Of a stretch of DNA of 64,000 nucleotides, positions 62,445 through 64,000 are shown piece after piece. A program made the position numbers and the translations under genes. This DNA is from Panulirus ornatus. Taxonomy: Eukaryota > Arthropoda > Malacostraca > Decapoda > Palinuridae. The notes beneath the pieces are model-generated. The model ran no database searches and had not been told where the DNA came from. It worked only from the letters and a program-made list of their open reading frames with translations. Within the stretch, counting starts at the first letter, position 1; every line of letters starts with the position of its first letter. The stretch covers positions 29,863,297 through 29,927,296 of the forward strand of contig NC_092241.1 in the NCBI RefSeq assembly GCF_036320965.1. Direction: 5' to 3'.

Positions 62445-63415
62445 CTACTGCCAACCATAGGGTCAAAATATCTAAAGATAGCCCACTTGCGTAAAAGTCT
62501 GGCCACCTCCTGTCCTATAAAGAGCCTGTTTTCCAGTAACAAGAGATGGTTTTTATAGTTCATTAGATTTACAGCTTCAAGTGCCTCTACTTTTTCCCTT
62601 TTCGGACTTTTTTTTATGTTCGCGAGTGCGAAGTAGCTTACCTCTCACTGGTAAAATTTAGAAAACTGTAGGATTGAAGGAGTTATAATCACTGTTTGAA
62701 TGTATTCGTTCTCAGTCTATATCTAGAGCGTGTTAAGTGCCACCTTCATGTGTTTCAGTTCCGAAATACAATAGTTGTGGATAATAGTCACCTCCGCTAC
62801 CTCTTTGAGTCGAAGTTCCAACTTGTCAGTAGTATTTCTCTCTTCCCCCTCTGTAATAGCTCTCTCCCTTCTTTGCATTCTCGTTTAGTACATCAGTTCC
62901 TGAAATTGCCTTACCCTGTTTTTTGTGTGTGGTTAGGAAATGGTGGAGGAGATTCGAAGGTAGGATCCATGCAAGTTATATACACAGTCAGCGATTCACA
63001 CCAAAGTTTACTATCTATTAAAGGCAACTGTTTATATGAAGGAAACTTAGCAAACGAATTATAGAATAATTTTCAGTTATGTGAGTTTTTTTTGCTTCAT
63101 ATTCTCAGCTTAGATTAATTTAATTTTGAGTTTGATACGAGGTAGGGTTTTCTTATCATCATGATAGCAAATCCTTGTCTCTTCCCTGTGTTTATCTACA
63201 GAACTGATCCATAAGAAGAGAGAAACATCATGCAAAGTAAACGCATCTCCTTCATCCATTTGATAGATAACAATGACGGCAAATGATTAGTCACAAGCAT
63301 TGCATGACATCTGAGGTCACCTGAATCTGTGTCGATACAAACTAAGTGGTTAACTGGGAATGCTAACGCAGCAACTTTACCCACTGTCTTAGAACATGAG
63401 TCAGTACAGTCAGTT

Positions 63416-63419
<4 letters not shown>
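62445..63419. other. Unassigned spacer
   Basis: A 122-codon frame (62696-63064) has no recognised domain. Confidence 0.4.

Positions 63420-63503
<84 letters not shown>
63420..63503. repeat. (GA)n microsatellite
   Basis: About 84 bp of GA. Confidence 0.98.
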
Positions 63504-63507
<4 letters not shown>

Positions 63508-64000
63508 TCTAAGTGCAGTAGACCTTAATCCTGTAGTTCAGGTGACGGTTTCATTCTCGAAATCACGATAAGCCGCCGTAAGGATCAATAGCACAGATGT
63601 CAGACCGGGTGCATTTTCCTTAGGTTATAAGACTGCCCAGGTGTCTATCGAATCTCGTAACAAAGAAGAATCTTTTTCGTGAATAGTTTCATCACTTAAC
63701 TAAATAGATATCCACCCAATATTCACTGTTATCGTTATCTCTGATAAAGGTAGAAAGAAACAAGTCTTTGATTTGTTCTGTAATGAAGTGCATCTCCTTC
63801 CTCTTGAAAACATTATTGACGACCTGATCTCGACCAAAGCTATGATAAGATTTAAAAGTACGAAGAGAAAATCGAAAGATATTACGCATATGAAGCTACA
63901 ATTATTGAATCCATATACAGTCATCCTCTGAAGGAGGTTCTCTTTTTTATATTTTCTAATTACTACTTGTATCTTTACGTCGTTGAATCCCACGACAGAA
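63504..64000. other. Unassigned spacer to window end
   Basis: Two overlapping minus frames (97 and 65 codons) are unrecognised. Confidence 0.35.

Overview
The window looks like non-coding DNA from a large, repeat-rich invertebrate genome, most likely a decapod crustacean. That guess rests on very many long (TA)n, (GA)n, (CA)n and (GT)n arrays, several decayed non-LTR retrotransposon lineages, Penelope-like elements, tRNA-derived SINE-like sequences and an AT-rich satellite. I found no bacterial gene organisation and no host gene I can defend. The only long intact reading frame, 998 codons, belongs to a LINE. Species cannot be named from sequence alone.

Layout. 1-4650 is an AT-rich satellite of about 15 monomers (roughly 270-325 bp) of two types, A and B, in the order AABAB AABAB ABAAB. 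It ends in an ATT/ATC trinucleotide block (4650-4860). 4860-9540 is mostly unassigned, with microsatellites and a reverse-strand LINE 3' end near 8825-8950. A second, larger ATT/ATC block covers 9541-10060. 10540-16735 mixes (TA)n arrays, pieces of two short interspersed families and a decayed reverse-strand LINE copy (11010-12057). 16736-20063 holds a full-length LINE with an intact APE-endonuclease plus reverse-transcriptase ORF, a 3' hairpin tail and poly(A). 20170-25160 holds a tRNA-like SINE, a C-rich 22-bp minisatellite and two more decayed LINE copies. 25440-31640 is a graveyard of CR1/Jockey-like reverse transcriptase fragments, one of which carries two separate internal tandem amplifications. 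32416-33448 is another decayed LINE copy. 33500-41570 is mostly unassigned with microsatellites. 41570-44580 has a Jockey-like fragment, then Penelope-like RT and GIY-YIG remnants on opposite strands. 46470-47453 is a broken Tc1/mariner-type transposase. 48115-48350 looks like a composite SINE and 49690-50240 is a reverse-strand RT remnant. 57566-58970 is a stack of (TA)n, short family B, a tRNA-SINE, (TA)n and a young 5'-truncated LINE copy. 60860-61800 is a third Penelope-like remnant.

How the parts relate. The intact LINE appears to be the parent of a short non-autonomous family in this window. Short copies at 16236-16410 and 28267-28507 resemble the first about 180 bp of the LINE joined to its 3' tail, the architecture known for RTE-derived SINEs such as Bov-A from BovB. 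The 3' tail with its hairpin recurs at least nine times, usually abutting (TA)n, so the element ends and the microsatellites look mechanistically linked. All similarity statements are by eye; no alignments or searches were run.
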